Shown piece after piece: positions 7,553 to 16,475 of a DNA stretch of 64,000 nucleotides. The notes below the pieces were generated by a model. That model saw only the letters and a program-made list of their open reading frames with translations, had not been told where the DNA came from and did not search any database. The translations under genes and the position numbers were made by a program. This stretch comes from CALKJU01 sp035326425 (GTDB taxonomy: Bacteria > Pseudomonadota > Alphaproteobacteria > Geminicoccales > Geminicoccaceae): positions 1 to 64,000 of the forward strand of contig DAOLFG010000020.1 of assembly GCA_035326425.1 (NCBI GenBank), given 5' to 3'. Positions within the stretch are counted from its first letter, which is position 1. Each line of letters begins with the position of its first letter.

Positions 7553-8068
7553 ATGCTGGCTCGCCATGGCGTCCCGACGACGCGGCTCGGGGCGCTCGGC
7601 CGAAACGATTCGCCGATCCTCGAAGGCTGGCGGATCGAGCGGTTCGATGCCGAGCTGGTCTATCGGACGGTCTCGGCCTCCGAGATCCTGATCATTCGCT
7701 ATCGCCGGCTGGCCTCGGCCCGCGGCCTGCGCAATCCCTTCCGTTGCTTCGAGTGGTTCCACCGCCTCCTGCGCGAGCACCGCCAGGAGACCGGCGTCAC
7801 CTTCGGCTTCGGCATCATCGACACCCGGATGTTCCGCGCCGACGGCGGCGTCGACGACGCCACCCTGACCCACATCTACCGCGACCTGATGGGCGGGCTG
7901 ATCGTCGACTCTAGCGAGGTCCCGGGCCTGTCGCCGCTCGAGCGCGAGCTGTGCCGCCGCACCAACACTCGCTGGGTCTGCCAGCATTTCGAGAACTACA
8001 CCACCGCGCGCGAGTACCGTCTCCAGCGCCGCCGCGCCGGCCGGCCGGTCGCCGTCAGCGGGCCTTGA
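7553..8068 (+). CDS. lcrR: LcrR-like type III secretion protein
   Basis: This 171-residue protein resembles Yersinia LcrR as I recall it: an N-terminal LxxHG element, then RRLASARGLRNPF (LcrR: RVEQRRGLKNPF), then a GNVD-like strand (GFGIIDT) and LTHIYRDLMGG (LcrR: LAHFYRRWTGA). LcrR takes part in low-calcium-response control in Yersinia, by an unclear mechanism. In Yersinia the gene follows yscV; here it follows sctF. I give the first ATG. A TTG at 7502 overlapping the sctF stop would add 17 residues and is also plausible. The 3' end overlaps the opposite-strand gene by 14 bases. Confidence 0.6.
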   Translation: MLARHGVPTTRLGALGRNDSPILEGWRIERFDAELVYRTVSASEILIIRYRRLASARGLRNPFRCFEWFHRLLREHRQETGVTFGFGIIDTRMFRADGGVDDATLTHIYRDLMGGLIVDSSEVPGLSPLERELCRRTNTRWVCQHFENYTTAREYRLQRRRAGRPVAVSGP

Positions 8069-8603
8069 GCCTGCTCCGTAGCGCCACGGCCCGCTCGCGC
8101 AGCGCCACCGCCTCGGCGGGGTCCAGCCCGTCGATCTGCTGCTCGGCGAGCGCCAGGTCCGATCTCGCCTGATCGAGCCTGCCGTCCGCCAGGCCGTCGT
8201 CGGCCCGGTCGAGCAGCCCCTCGGCAACGCTGGAGGTCAGACTGCCCGGCATGAACAGGTCGTCCTCGTTGCTGGCCGGCAGCCGCTGGCGCGGCACCGG
8301 GCTCGGCCCGCCGGACGCCCTCGGCTGCGGCAGGGGCGTGGACAGGACATCGAGGCTGCGTTCCACCCGCCGCTCCGTCGGCGTCAGCCCTCCCGGCCTG
8401 CCCCGCACCACCGTCCGCCTGGCGTTCATGGCGTCGATGGCGGCGGCTCCGGGCTGCGTCAGGCTGCGGCCCTCGATGTCACGCTGCAGCCGCATGGCCC
8501 TGGCGTCCCGCCGCAGATCCGGCGGCGATGTCTGCGCGGCCGCCATGCCGGAAGCCAGCAGCAGCAGCACCAGCGCCAAGCATGTACAGGGGTTTCGCGA
8601 CAT
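8055..8603 (-). CDS. Hypothetical exported protein at the edge of the secretion locus
   Basis: I do not recognise this 182-residue protein. It begins with a typical Sec signal peptide (hydrophobic run about residues 7-18, likely cleavage after AAA near residue 23). The middle (about 40-125) is rich in Arg, Pro and Ser and looks disordered. The C-terminal 60 residues form an Ala/Leu/Asp-rich helical hairpin, AEGLLDRADDGLADGRLDQARSDL, reminiscent of a single TPR-like helix pair. It lies between the type III genes and the flagellar genes and could belong to either group or neither. Confidence 0.7.
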   Translation of the reverse strand: MSRNPCTCLALVLLLLASGMAAAQTSPPDLRRDARAMRLQRDIEGRSLTQPGAAAIDAMNARRTVVRGRPGGLTPTERRVERSLDVLSTPLPQPRASGGPSPVPRQRLPASNEDDLFMPGSLTSSVAEGLLDRADDGLADGRLDQARSDLALAEQQIDGLDPAEAVALRERAVALRSRLKAR

Positions 8604-8648
8604 GCCACGAATGTCGGCCCGAACGGCCGCGCCGGCAATGGGCGTTGC

Positions 8649-9407
8649 TCAGCCGCCGCTCGCCGCGGGCGCCCGCCGGCGCGCCAGCTCGACGGTCACC
8701 CGCCGCGCCTTCTCCGGGTCCATGGCCGCCAGCACCGCCGCCATCTTGACCTCGCGCATCCGCGAGGCGACGTGTGTCAGCAGCTCGAGATCCAGCCGGT
8801 CGAACACTTCCGCCGCCTGCTTCGGCTTCATGGTCTCGTAGACCTTGACGAGCTGGGCGATGCGGGCGTCGTCGCCCTGGGCGAGCTTGCCCATCTGCTC
8901 CTCGAGCGTCCGGCGCATGCCGTCGAGTTCGTCGGCGCGCCTGGCGAGCTGCGCTTCGGCCTCGGCCAGCGCCGCCTCGCGCAGTGCCAGGCGGGTCTCG
9001 CGGGCACCCATCTGCTGGCGCCGCTGCACGAGGTCGGCCGCGACATCCTCGAGGCCCGCCACTGTCACCGGGCAGCTCGCAGGATCGCCCGGGGCCGGAG
9101 CCGGGGCCGTCGCGTCTGTCGCGGCTGCCTCGTCGTGGTGCGGCGGCGGCGCATCGTCGTGAGCCGGCTCGGCCTCGGGGCCGGCCGCCGGTTCCAGCGC
9201 CAGCGCCGAGGCCTCCTCCAGCAGCGCCGTGAGATCGTCGCCATGCGAAGCGTCGGTGACGGCCGCCACGACATCGTCCAGGCCGGGCCCGACCATGCCG
9301 ACGACCTTGGTCCCGAGCACCAGCACGCCGACCAGCGCGGTGACCAGGGGCAGCGTGGCCCACGCCCTCGACAGGCCGCGACGGTCGATGCGCCGGGCTC
9401 CGCTCAT
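8649..9407 (-). CDS. MotE-like flagellar protein (MgtE-N-type domain)
   Basis: This 252-residue membrane-anchored protein has one membrane segment at about residues 17-38, a Pro/Ala/His-rich stretch, a strong coiled coil (about 130-190) and a C-terminal domain of the MgtE intracellular N type (KVYETMKPKQAAEVFDRLDLELLTHVASRM). Such proteins stand next to fliM and fliL in many alphaproteobacteria; in Sinorhizobium, MotE is a chaperone for the motor protein MotC. A role in motor assembly is inferred from that. It overlaps the DUF6468 gene by four bases (ATGA), which sets the start. Confidence 0.75.
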   Translation of the reverse strand: MSGARRIDRRGLSRAWATLPLVTALVGVLVLGTKVVGMVGPGLDDVVAAVTDASHGDDLTALLEEASALALEPAAGPEAEPAHDDAPPPHHDEAAATDATAPAPAPGDPASCPVTVAGLEDVAADLVQRRQQMGARETRLALREAALAEAEAQLARRADELDGMRRTLEEQMGKLAQGDDARIAQLVKVYETMKPKQAAEVFDRLDLELLTHVASRMREVKMAAVLAAMDPEKARRVTVELARRRAPAASGG

Positions 9408-9919
9408 CGCAGGCCCTGCAGGACTCGCAGCAGCTCGTCGGAGATGCGCGGCCGAGGCTCGGAAGGTGCCGTGGCCTGGCGGGATTCCGCGGCTCGGGAC
9501 GGCATGGGCTCGTCGAAGTCGCGCGCGGGCTGGTGGCCCGGACGGTCGCGCGGCGGGATCGGCCGCGCAGGCTCGCGCCGTTCCGCATCCGCGACGCTGC
9601 GCATGGCCTGCTGGTAGCCGGTCTCCATCCGCCGCAGCATGCGACCCGCCGCCTCCATGGCGCGGCCGAGCTCCTCGGCGCGCCTGCGCGAGGCGTCCTC
9701 CTGCCGCGCCAGCTGCTCGTGGGTGGCCTCGCCGACCGACCTCAGCCCCGAGATGGCCGCCTCGGCGCGCTCGGTGACGACGGTGAGGGCACCGATGAAG
9801 GCCTCCATCTCGCCCTTGTCGGCACGCAGCCGGCGAAGGCGCTGATGCACCAGCATGCACCAGACGATGGTGAGGAGCAGCAGCACGCCCAGCAGAAGCT
9901 CGACGGCGTTGTCAATCAT
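9404..9919 (-). CDS. DUF6468-type flagellar-cluster protein
   Basis: This 171-residue protein has an N-terminal membrane segment (about residues 5-24), a positively charged stop (HQRLRRLRADK) and a long coiled coil to about residue 110; the rest is proline- and arginine-rich. The C terminus ISDELLRVLQGLR is conserved-looking. Proteins of this shape occur between fliM and the MotE-like gene in Rhodospirillales and are sometimes labelled as flagellar positioning proteins, though function is not established. It overlaps the 3' end of fliM by eight bases. Confidence 0.7.
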   Translation of the reverse strand: MIDNAVELLLGVLLLLTIVWCMLVHQRLRRLRADKGEMEAFIGALTVVTERAEAAISGLRSVGEATHEQLARQEDASRRRAEELGRAMEAAGRMLRRMETGYQQAMRSVADAERREPARPIPPRDRPGHQPARDFDEPMPSRAAESRQATAPSEPRPRISDELLRVLQGLR

Positions 9920-11054
9920 GCCCGGCGTCTCCGTCGCTGCCGAGCCGTTCCTCGACCCGGATCACCAGCTTGTCACCGCGTTGGCCGACCTTGCCGGTCA
10001 GCATCCGGACCTGGCCGCAGCGCAGCACGATCGGCTCGTCCGGCTTGGCGTTGAGGCGCAGCACGCTGCCCACCTTCAGCTCCATGATGTCGCTCAGGCT
10101 CACCGTCTGCTCGTCCAGCACCGCCTCGAGATCGACGTCGGTGACCCAGATCTCGCGCGCCAGATGGTGCTCCCAGATCGAATCGCGGCCGAACTTCTCG
10201 CCCATGAACATCTGCAGCAGCAGGTCGCGCGCCGGCTCCATGGTGGCGTAGGGGATCAGGCATTCGACGCAGCCGCCGCGATCCTCGATCTCGAGCCGCA
10301 GCTTGACCACGACGCAGGCATTGCTCGGGCGCGCGATGGCGGCGAAGCGCGGATTGGTCTCCATCCGCTCGAAGCGGAACTGGACCGGCGTGATCGGCGC
10401 GAAGGCGCTGCCGAGGTCGCTCAGGATCAGCCGGACCAGCCGCTCGATCAGCGACGCCTCGATCGTGGTGTAGGGGCGGCCCTCGATGCGCATCGGGATC
10501 GTGCCGCGCCGGCCGCCGAGCAGCACGTCGACGATCGAGTAGATCATCGAGCTGTCGACGGTGACGAGGCCGAAATTGTCCCATTCGACGGCACGGAAGA
10601 CCGCGATCATGGCCGGCGCCGGCACGGCGTTCAGATAATCGCCGAAGCGCTGGGCCGTGACGCTCTCCAAGCTGACGTCGACATTCTCGGAGGTGAAGTT
10701 GCGCACGCTGGTGGTGAGGATCCGCTCGAGGCGGTCGAACACCACCTCCAGCATCGGCAGCCGCTCGTAGCTGATGTCGCTGGAGTTGACGATCGTGCCG
10801 AGGCCGGAGGGACCGGCGACGGCCGGCTTGCCGGACCCCGGCGCGGGGGGGCCGCCGTCCCTGCGGCCGGCGGGCGCGTTGCGGGACGGCGGCTCGCTCT
10901 CGCCACCCGCCAGCGTGGCCCAGTCGGCGGCGAGGTCGCCGCCATCGTCGGCGGGGCCGCCCGCACCTATGCCCGCCATCGCCGCCCATTCGGCGGCCAT
11001 GGCGTCCGTTGCCGGGCCGCTGCCAGCCCGTCCGTCGGGTTCGGGGCCGCTCAC
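9912..11054 (-). CDS. fliM: Flagellar motor switch protein FliM
   Basis: FliM forms the C-ring with FliG and FliN and binds phospho-CheY to change rotation. The conserved middle domain covers about residues 95-295 (VNSSDISYERLPMLEVVFDRLERIL; PMRIEGRPYTTIE), followed by the SpoA/FliN-like domain (about 300-375, with LKVGSVLRLNAKPDEPIVLRCG). The first 90 residues are a Gly/Ala/Pro-rich linker, longer than usual, without a clear CheY-binding helix at the very start. I chose the GTG at 11054 because it overlaps the fliL stop as GTGA, a normal coupling signal; an ATG 18 codons later is the alternative. Confidence 0.93.
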   Translation of the reverse strand: MSGPEPDGRAGSGPATDAMAAEWAAMAGIGAGGPADDGGDLAADWATLAGGESEPPSRNAPAGRRDGGPPAPGSGKPAVAGPSGLGTIVNSSDISYERLPMLEVVFDRLERILTTSVRNFTSENVDVSLESVTAQRFGDYLNAVPAPAMIAVFRAVEWDNFGLVTVDSSMIYSIVDVLLGGRRGTIPMRIEGRPYTTIEASLIERLVRLILSDLGSAFAPITPVQFRFERMETNPRFAAIARPSNACVVVKLRLEIEDRGGCVECLIPYATMEPARDLLLQMFMGEKFGRDSIWEHHLAREIWVTDVDLEAVLDEQTVSLSDIMELKVGSVLRLNAKPDEPIVLRCGQVRMLTGKVGQRGDKLVIRVEERLGSDGDAGHD

Positions 11055-11578
11055 TGGACCAGCATCTCCTTGAAGAGCACGTCCTCGATGCGCTGCGGCT
11101 CGACGGCGCGGTGCACGCGCGCCAGCATCTCCTCCTTCAGGCGCTGCATGCCGGCGGCTCCCTGGACCTCCTCGACGGCCAGCGCCCGCAGGTAGAGCTG
11201 GAAGCTGTCCATGATCCTGGGCGTCAGGGCCCGGATCGCCTCGGCCTCGCTCTCGCCCTTCACCTCCAGCGACACCTTCAGCTTGAGGAAGCGCATCCGG
11301 CTGCCGGTCGGCTGCAGGTTGACGATGACGTCCGGCAGGTCGACGAACGCCACGCCGCTGCCGGCGGCTGCCTTCTCGCCATGGGCCGGCTCGTGGCCTT
11401 CCCCGTGCGGCGCCTCGGCGGTGGTCGCCGCCGCACCATGGCCGCCGCCGAACAGGCCGAGCATCCACGCCACGCCGGCGCCGCCGCCCAGCAGCACCAC
11501 GAGGCCGCCCGCGATCAGCATCAGCTTGCCCTTGCCGCCGCCCTTGCCGGCCTCGACCGCCCCCACCGCCGCCGTCAT
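11051..11578 (-). CDS. fliL: Flagellar basal-body protein FliL
   Basis: This 175-residue protein has a short cytoplasmic tail, one membrane segment (about 19-42), a His/Gly/Ala-rich linker and a periplasmic domain from about 75 with FVDLPDVIVNLQPTGSRMRFLKLKVSLEV. FliL associates with the stator and supports torque or stator activation. It is the first gene of the run fliL-fliM-DUF6468-MotE-like and is divergent from flgF across about 200 bases. I saw no convincing promoter for it on the minus strand. Confidence 0.92.
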   Translation of the reverse strand: MTAAVGAVEAGKGGGKGKLMLIAGGLVVLLGGGAGVAWMLGLFGGGHGAAATTAEAPHGEGHEPAHGEKAAAGSGVAFVDLPDVIVNLQPTGSRMRFLKLKVSLEVKGESEAEAIRALTPRIMDSFQLYLRALAVEEVQGAAGMQRLKEEMLARVHRAVEPQRIEDVLFKEMLVQ

Positions 11579-11740
11579 CCCGAACCTCCGTGCCGAATTC
11601 GCTGGAGACGAGAAATAGCGGCGCCGTGGTTAACGATCGGTTGGCGGTTGGCGGGTTATGGTCGCGACCGGCAAAGGTTGCCCGGCAGGAAATGCCGGCT
11701 CGCGGACGCCGGCCGGTGCCGCCTGTCGATGGGCCGGCGC

Positions 11741-11756
11741 TGGCACGGAAGCTGCA
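11741..11756 (+). promoter_or_regulatory. Sigma-54 promoter of the flgF operon
   Basis: The sequence TGGCACG-4-CTGCA differs from the sigma-54 consensus TGGCACG-N4-TTGC(A/T) at one base and keeps the invariant GG and GC at the right spacing. It ends 27 bases before the flgF ATG. Class II flagellar genes are sigma-54 dependent in many alphaproteobacteria, so an RpoN activator is expected to control this operon. Confidence 0.75.
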
Positions 11757-11782
11757 GCCCGCTGCCCGAGAACGGAGTGACG

Positions 11783-12496
11783 ATGGATACGACAGCCTAT
11801 CTGGCGCTCAGCCGCCAGGTCGCCCTGATGCGGGACATGGACGTGATCGCCAACAACATGGCGAATGTCACGACCACCGGCTTCCGGGGCGAGCTGACAC
11901 TGTTCGAGACCGCGCTGCGCCGCGCCGGCGAGACGCCCCGCCTCGCCTTCGTCCAGGACGTCGGCACCGCTCGCGACATGAGCCCGGGGCCGCTGTCGGC
12001 CACCGGCAACCCGCTCGACCTCGCCGTCGACGGCGACGGCTGGCTGTCCTTCGCCACGCCCGACGGCGTCCGGTACAGCCGCGCCGGCCATCTGGAGATC
12101 GACGGCGTCGGGCAGGTGGTCGACGCCGCCGGCAACGCGCTGCTCGACGACGGCGGCGCCCCGCTCACCGTGCCGCCGGGCGATCGCGACATCACCATCG
12201 CGGCGGACGGCACGGTGTCGAACCGGGCCGGCGTTCTCGGGCGGATCGGGCTGTCGGCCTTCGCCGATCCGCGCGCATTGGTGCCGGCCGGCGGCAACAT
12301 GTGGGCCGCCGAGGATCTGCCCGTGCCGTCGACCGCGCGGCTGGCGCAGGGGATGCTCGAGGGCTCGAACGTCAAGCCGATCCTCGAGATGACGCGGATG
12401 ATCGAGACCACCCGCGCCTTCGAGGGCACGCAGAAGCTCATCGAGACCCATCACGACATCGAGCGCCGCGCCGTCGAGCGCGTGCTCGCCGTCTGA
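11783..12496 (+). CDS. flgF: Flagellar proximal rod protein FlgF
   Basis: This 237-residue rod protein carries the N-terminal rod signature (MRDMDVIANNMANVTTTGFR) and the C-terminal LEGSNVKPILEMTRMIETTRAFEGTQ helix shared by rod and hook proteins. It forms part of the proximal rod after export through the flagellar type III apparatus. The ATG at 11783 is preceded by GGAGTGAC and lies just behind the sigma-54 promoter. flgG, flgA and flgH follow, an order typical of alphaproteobacteria. Confidence 0.94.
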   Translation: MDTTAYLALSRQVALMRDMDVIANNMANVTTTGFRGELTLFETALRRAGETPRLAFVQDVGTARDMSPGPLSATGNPLDLAVDGDGWLSFATPDGVRYSRAGHLEIDGVGQVVDAAGNALLDDGGAPLTVPPGDRDITIAADGTVSNRAGVLGRIGLSAFADPRALVPAGGNMWAAEDLPVPSTARLAQGMLEGSNVKPILEMTRMIETTRAFEGTQKLIETHHDIERRAVERVLAV

Positions 12497-12525
12497 CGAA
12501 CCCTCAGGACCCGGAGTACCGACCC

Positions 12526-13311
<786 letters not shown>

Positions 13312-13313
13312 CC

Positions 13314-14054
13314 ATGACGAACCGCTTCGTATCCCTTCTCGTCCTGCTGGCCGGCCTGCTGCCCTGGCCGATCTCCGCGTCGACGCTGCCGGCGGGCCAG
13401 CCCCTCACCGCGGACATGGCCCGCGAGCTGGTCGAGGCGGCCCTGCCGGAGAGCGGGCCCGGCGAGCGATGGCACGTCCAGCTGGCGCCTGCCGGTTTCC
13501 CGTTGCCGAACCAGGCCCGGACCGATGGTTGGATGGAGATCGAGTCCATCGCGGTCGAGCCGCGCACCGGCCTGCTGGACGCCTCGCTGCGGGTCACCCT
13601 CGCAGGCGGCGAGGCCGGCGTGATCGCGCTGCGTGGGCGGGCCGAGGCCCAGGCCGAGGTGCCGGTGCCGGCACGGCCGCTGCGGCGCGGCCACCGCATC
13701 GAAGCCGCCGATCTGCGCAGCGCCTGGCTGCCGTCGGCCCGGCTCGACCGCGACACGGTCCTGACCGTGTCCGAGCTCGTCGGCCACGAGGCCGAGCGCG
13801 GGCTCGCCGCCGGCCGGGCGATCCGGGCCGGCGACCTGCGGGCCGCCAGGCTCGTGCGCAAGGACGAGACCGTGAGCCTGCTGTTCCGGCGCGGCGGGCT
13901 CGAGCTCGCCAGCGCCGGCACCGCCCTCGACAACGGAGCCGAGGGCGAGACAGTCCGCGTCGTCAACCCGAGCGGCGGGCGGCCGGTGCGCGGCATCGTC
14001 GTCGGCCTGCGCACGGTCGAGGTCGGCGTCGGGCCCTCGGAGGCCGCCCGATGA
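13314..14054 (+). CDS. flgA: P-ring assembly chaperone FlgA
   Basis: This 246-residue periplasmic protein has a signal peptide (hydrophobic run about residues 6-20). Its C-terminal half is a SAF-type domain (PARPLRRGHRIEAADLRSAWLP...VGHEAERGLAAGRAIRAGDLRAARLVRKDETVSL). FlgA helps assemble the FlgI P-ring around the rod. The gene begins two bases after flgG, and its stop overlaps the flgH start (ATGA), so the operon is tightly coupled. flgI itself is not in the window. Confidence 0.9.
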   Translation: MTNRFVSLLVLLAGLLPWPISASTLPAGQPLTADMARELVEAALPESGPGERWHVQLAPAGFPLPNQARTDGWMEIESIAVEPRTGLLDASLRVTLAGGEAGVIALRGRAEAQAEVPVPARPLRRGHRIEAADLRSAWLPSARLDRDTVLTVSELVGHEAERGLAAGRAIRAGDLRAARLVRKDETVSLLFRRGGLELASAGTALDNGAEGETVRVVNPSGGRPVRGIVVGLRTVEVGVGPSEAAR

Positions 14055-14803
14055 AGGCCCCCCGCATCGGCCTGCTGCCGCTGCTGCTGCTGCTGCTGCT
14101 GCTGCCCGCCTGCACGGTGCCGGAACGGCTGGCCAATGTCGGCAAGGCGCCGGAGCTGGCGCCGATCGAGAACCCGGTCCAGCGATCGGGCTACCGCCCG
14201 GTGTCGCTGCCGATGCCGGACCCCGAGCCGCAGGCCAGCGCCGGCGCCAACTCGCTGTGGCGCGAGGGAGCCCGCGGATTCTTCCGCGACCAGCGCGCCC
14301 GCCGGGTCGGCGACGTGCTGACCGTCAATGTCACGATCGAGGACAGGGCCGAGCTGTCCAATCAGACCTCGCGCTCGCGGCAGAACAGCGACGACCTCGG
14401 CGTCACCGGCCTGTTCGGCCTGCAGAACAAGCTGGAGAAGTGGCTGCCGGGGCCGGTCGATCCCAGCTCGCTGGTCGACCTCAACAGCGCCGTCAACAAT
14501 GCCGGCCGCGGCGAGGTCAACCGCGAGGAATCGATCGAGATGAACGTCGCGGCCGTGATCACCCAGATCCTGCCGAACGGCAACATGGTGATCGAGGGCC
14601 GGCAGGAGGTGCGGGTGAATTTCGAGGTGCGCGAGGTGTTGGTCGCCGGCATCGTCCGGCCCGAGGACATCACGCCGGCCAACACCATCCCGCACGAGAA
14701 GATCGCCGAGCTCAGGGTGGCCTATGGCGGCCGAGGCCAGATCACCGACGTCCAGCAGCCGCGCTACGGCGCGCAGATCCTCGACATCCTGCTGCCCTAC
14801 TGA
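14051..14803 (+). CDS. flgH: Flagellar L-ring lipoprotein FlgH
   Basis: FlgH forms the outer-membrane L-ring. The 250-residue product opens with a very leucine-rich lipoprotein signal and the lipobox LLPAC, placing the lipidated cysteine at residue 21. The conserved domain includes SLWREGARGFFRDQRARRVGDVLTVNV and, near the end, RPEDITPANTIPHEKIAELRVAYGGRGQITDVQQPRYG. The eight-leucine run is encoded by nearly identical ctg codons, a slippage-prone tract. It is the last gene of the flgFGAH run. Confidence 0.95.
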   Translation: MKAPRIGLLPLLLLLLLLPACTVPERLANVGKAPELAPIENPVQRSGYRPVSLPMPDPEPQASAGANSLWREGARGFFRDQRARRVGDVLTVNVTIEDRAELSNQTSRSRQNSDDLGVTGLFGLQNKLEKWLPGPVDPSSLVDLNSAVNNAGRGEVNREESIEMNVAAVITQILPNGNMVIEGRQEVRVNFEVREVLVAGIVRPEDITPANTIPHEKIAELRVAYGGRGQITDVQQPRYGAQILDILLPY

Positions 14804-14909
14804 CGAGGCGGCCCCGGCGTCGCATGCCGCGGCTCGGCATCGGATTGGAACATTCGGCGGGCCAGCCTTGTCGTTCTGCAATCCATGGGGTCCAAGCGGA
14901 ACGACCGAC

Positions 14910-15404
14910 ATGCGCACACCGATCATCGCCACAGTCGTGCTCGCCCTCGCCGCCCCGCCGGCCCTGGCCGCGGTCGACGTCTCGTTCACCCGGCCCGAGC
15001 GGTTCACCGACGCTGCCCTCGACCGCAGCTTCGGCGACGAGGCGCGGCAGCGCACCCTCGAGGGCATCGAGCGGCATTTCCGGGCCATGGCCGAGCGGTG
15101 GCTTCCGCCCGGCCGCGACCTGCGGGTCGAGATCATCGACATCGACCTCGCCGGCCGATTCGAGCCGCTGCGGGCACCGTCGCAGGACGTGCGCGCCATG
15201 CTCGACGTCACCTGGCCGAGAATCACCCTGCGCTACGCGCTCGAGGAGAACGGCCGGCCGGTGGCGACGGCGCAGGAGGAGGTTACCGACCTCGACTATC
15301 TGGTGCGGCCGCAGGCCCAGCGGTCGCGCGACCCGCTGCGCTACGAGAAGGCCATGCTGGACGACTGGTTCAGGTCGCGGTTCGCAGGCTCGACCGGCGG
15401 CTGA
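14910..15404 (+). CDS. DUF3016-family exported protein
   Basis: This 164-residue protein has a clear Sec signal peptide (cleavage near residue 21, after ALAA) followed by VDVSFTRPERFTDA, a pattern of the DUF3016 family. The rest is a mixed fold with LRVEIIDIDLAGRFEP and ITLRYALEENGRPVATAQEEVTDLDYL. Function of the family is unknown. The ATG at 14910 is the one that puts the signal peptide at the N terminus. It is 106 bases after flgH on the same strand but has no known flagellar link. Confidence 0.72.
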   Translation: MRTPIIATVVLALAAPPALAAVDVSFTRPERFTDAALDRSFGDEARQRTLEGIERHFRAMAERWLPPGRDLRVEIIDIDLAGRFEPLRAPSQDVRAMLDVTWPRITLRYALEENGRPVATAQEEVTDLDYLVRPQAQRSRDPLRYEKAMLDDWFRSRFAGSTGG

Positions 15405-15422
15405 CGCCGCCGGTCGCCCGCT

Positions 15423-16376
15423 TCACGGCACCGCCGTCAGCGCGCCCTTGCCCTCGAACCAGCTCACCAGGTTGGCGACGACGGTGTCGCCCATCGCCTG
15501 GGCGGTCTCCTCGGTGTTGCTTGCGATGTGCGGCGTCAGGGTGACGTTGTCGAGCTTCAGCAGGGCTTCGGGTACCTTGGGCTCGTCGTCGAACACGTCG
15601 AGGCCGGCCGCGCCCAGGCCGCCGCTGGAGAGCAGCTCGACCATCGCCGGCTCGTCGACCAGCCAACCCCGGGCGATGTTGACGAAGATGCCGCGCGGCC
15701 CGAGCGCCGCCAGGATCTCGCGGCTGATGATCGGCGGGGCCGCACCCTTGGGCTTGCCGGCGGCGGCCAGGAACAGGATGTCGCTGTCCCGGGCCAGCGC
15801 CACGGCGTCGTCGTAGCGCTCGTAGGACAGGTCGCGGCGAACCGGGTCGACATAGGCGATCCGGCACTTGAAGGCCTCGAGCCTTCTCGCGATCTCGATG
15901 CCGATCCGGCCGACGCCGATCAGCCCGGCCTTCATGCCGGTGAGCTTGCGGCCCTGCGCCAGCCGGCCCTTCAGCCACTTGCCGGAGCGCACGAAACGGT
16001 CGCCCTCGGCGATGCGGCGGCAGGAGGACAGCGCCAGCGCCAGGGCGAGGTCGGCGACCTCGTCGTAGAGCACCGGCGTGATGGTGACGGCGATGCCGCG
16101 CTTCCTGGCCTCGCCGAGGTCGGTGGTCTCGAGGCCGACGCCGTTGATGGCGCAGATCTCGAGCTTCGGCATCAGGTCCATCTGCGCTCGCGACAGGCCG
16201 GCCATGCCGTGCGAGGCGGCACCGCGCACGCGCGGGCCGACCTCGCGCAGCGCCGCCAAAGGGTCGGCGGCGGCGTAGACGTGATGGCAGATGAAGGCGC
16301 GCTCCAACGCCTCGACCACCTGCGGGCGCTGCGGGCCGACGAGGGCGATCTCGGGACGTGACGACGTTTCGCTCAT
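15423..16376 (-). CDS. D-2-hydroxyacid dehydrogenase (glyoxylate/hydroxypyruvate reductase type)
   Basis: This 317-residue NAD(P)-dependent dehydrogenase reduces 2-oxoacids to D-2-hydroxyacids. The Rossmann motif GVGRIG is at 154-159. The catalytic triad is in place: Arg236 (NIARGWLVDE), Glu265 (DVFDDEPKVP) and His283 (TPHIASN). The exact substrate cannot be read; glyoxylate, hydroxypyruvate or a phenylpyruvate-like acid are all possible. I chose the ATG at 16376, because the longer frame would run through an 11-bp inverted repeat that looks like its operator. The gene is downstream of, and on the same strand as, an orphan solute-binding protein. Confidence 0.85.
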   Translation of the reverse strand: MSETSSRPEIALVGPQRPQVVEALERAFICHHVYAAADPLAALREVGPRVRGAASHGMAGLSRAQMDLMPKLEICAINGVGLETTDLGEARKRGIAVTITPVLYDEVADLALALALSSCRRIAEGDRFVRSGKWLKGRLAQGRKLTGMKAGLIGVGRIGIEIARRLEAFKCRIAYVDPVRRDLSYERYDDAVALARDSDILFLAAAGKPKGAAPPIISREILAALGPRGIFVNIARGWLVDEPAMVELLSSGGLGAAGLDVFDDEPKVPEALLKLDNVTLTPHIASNTEETAQAMGDTVVANLVSWFEGKGALTAVP

Positions 16377-16422
16377 GAAGCTCTCACTGATCCTGAGAAG
16401 GAGGGCGCCTTGGCGGCCCGAT

Positions 16423-16448
16423 CGATACGCTCGATTCCGAGCGTATCG
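16423..16448. promoter_or_regulatory. Perfect 11-bp inverted repeat, likely operator
   Basis: The arms CGATACGCTCG and CGAGCGTATCG are separated by four bases. It lies 47 bases upstream of the dehydrogenase start. Symmetry, arm length and position suit a dimeric repressor site. A transcription terminator is less likely because no T-run follows on either strand. Confidence 0.5.
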
Positions 16449-16475
16449 TGAATCGGTCCACCCGTTCAGTGTGCT

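Noticed and set aside
11640..11700. Possible sigma-54 promoter for fliL on the minus strand.
   Set aside because: The nearest candidate mismatches the conserved GG element, so it is not supportable.
14080..14104. Run of ctg codons in flgH as a phase-variation tract.
   Set aside because: It encodes the hydrophobic part of a normal lipoprotein signal; slippage is possible but nothing shows it is used.
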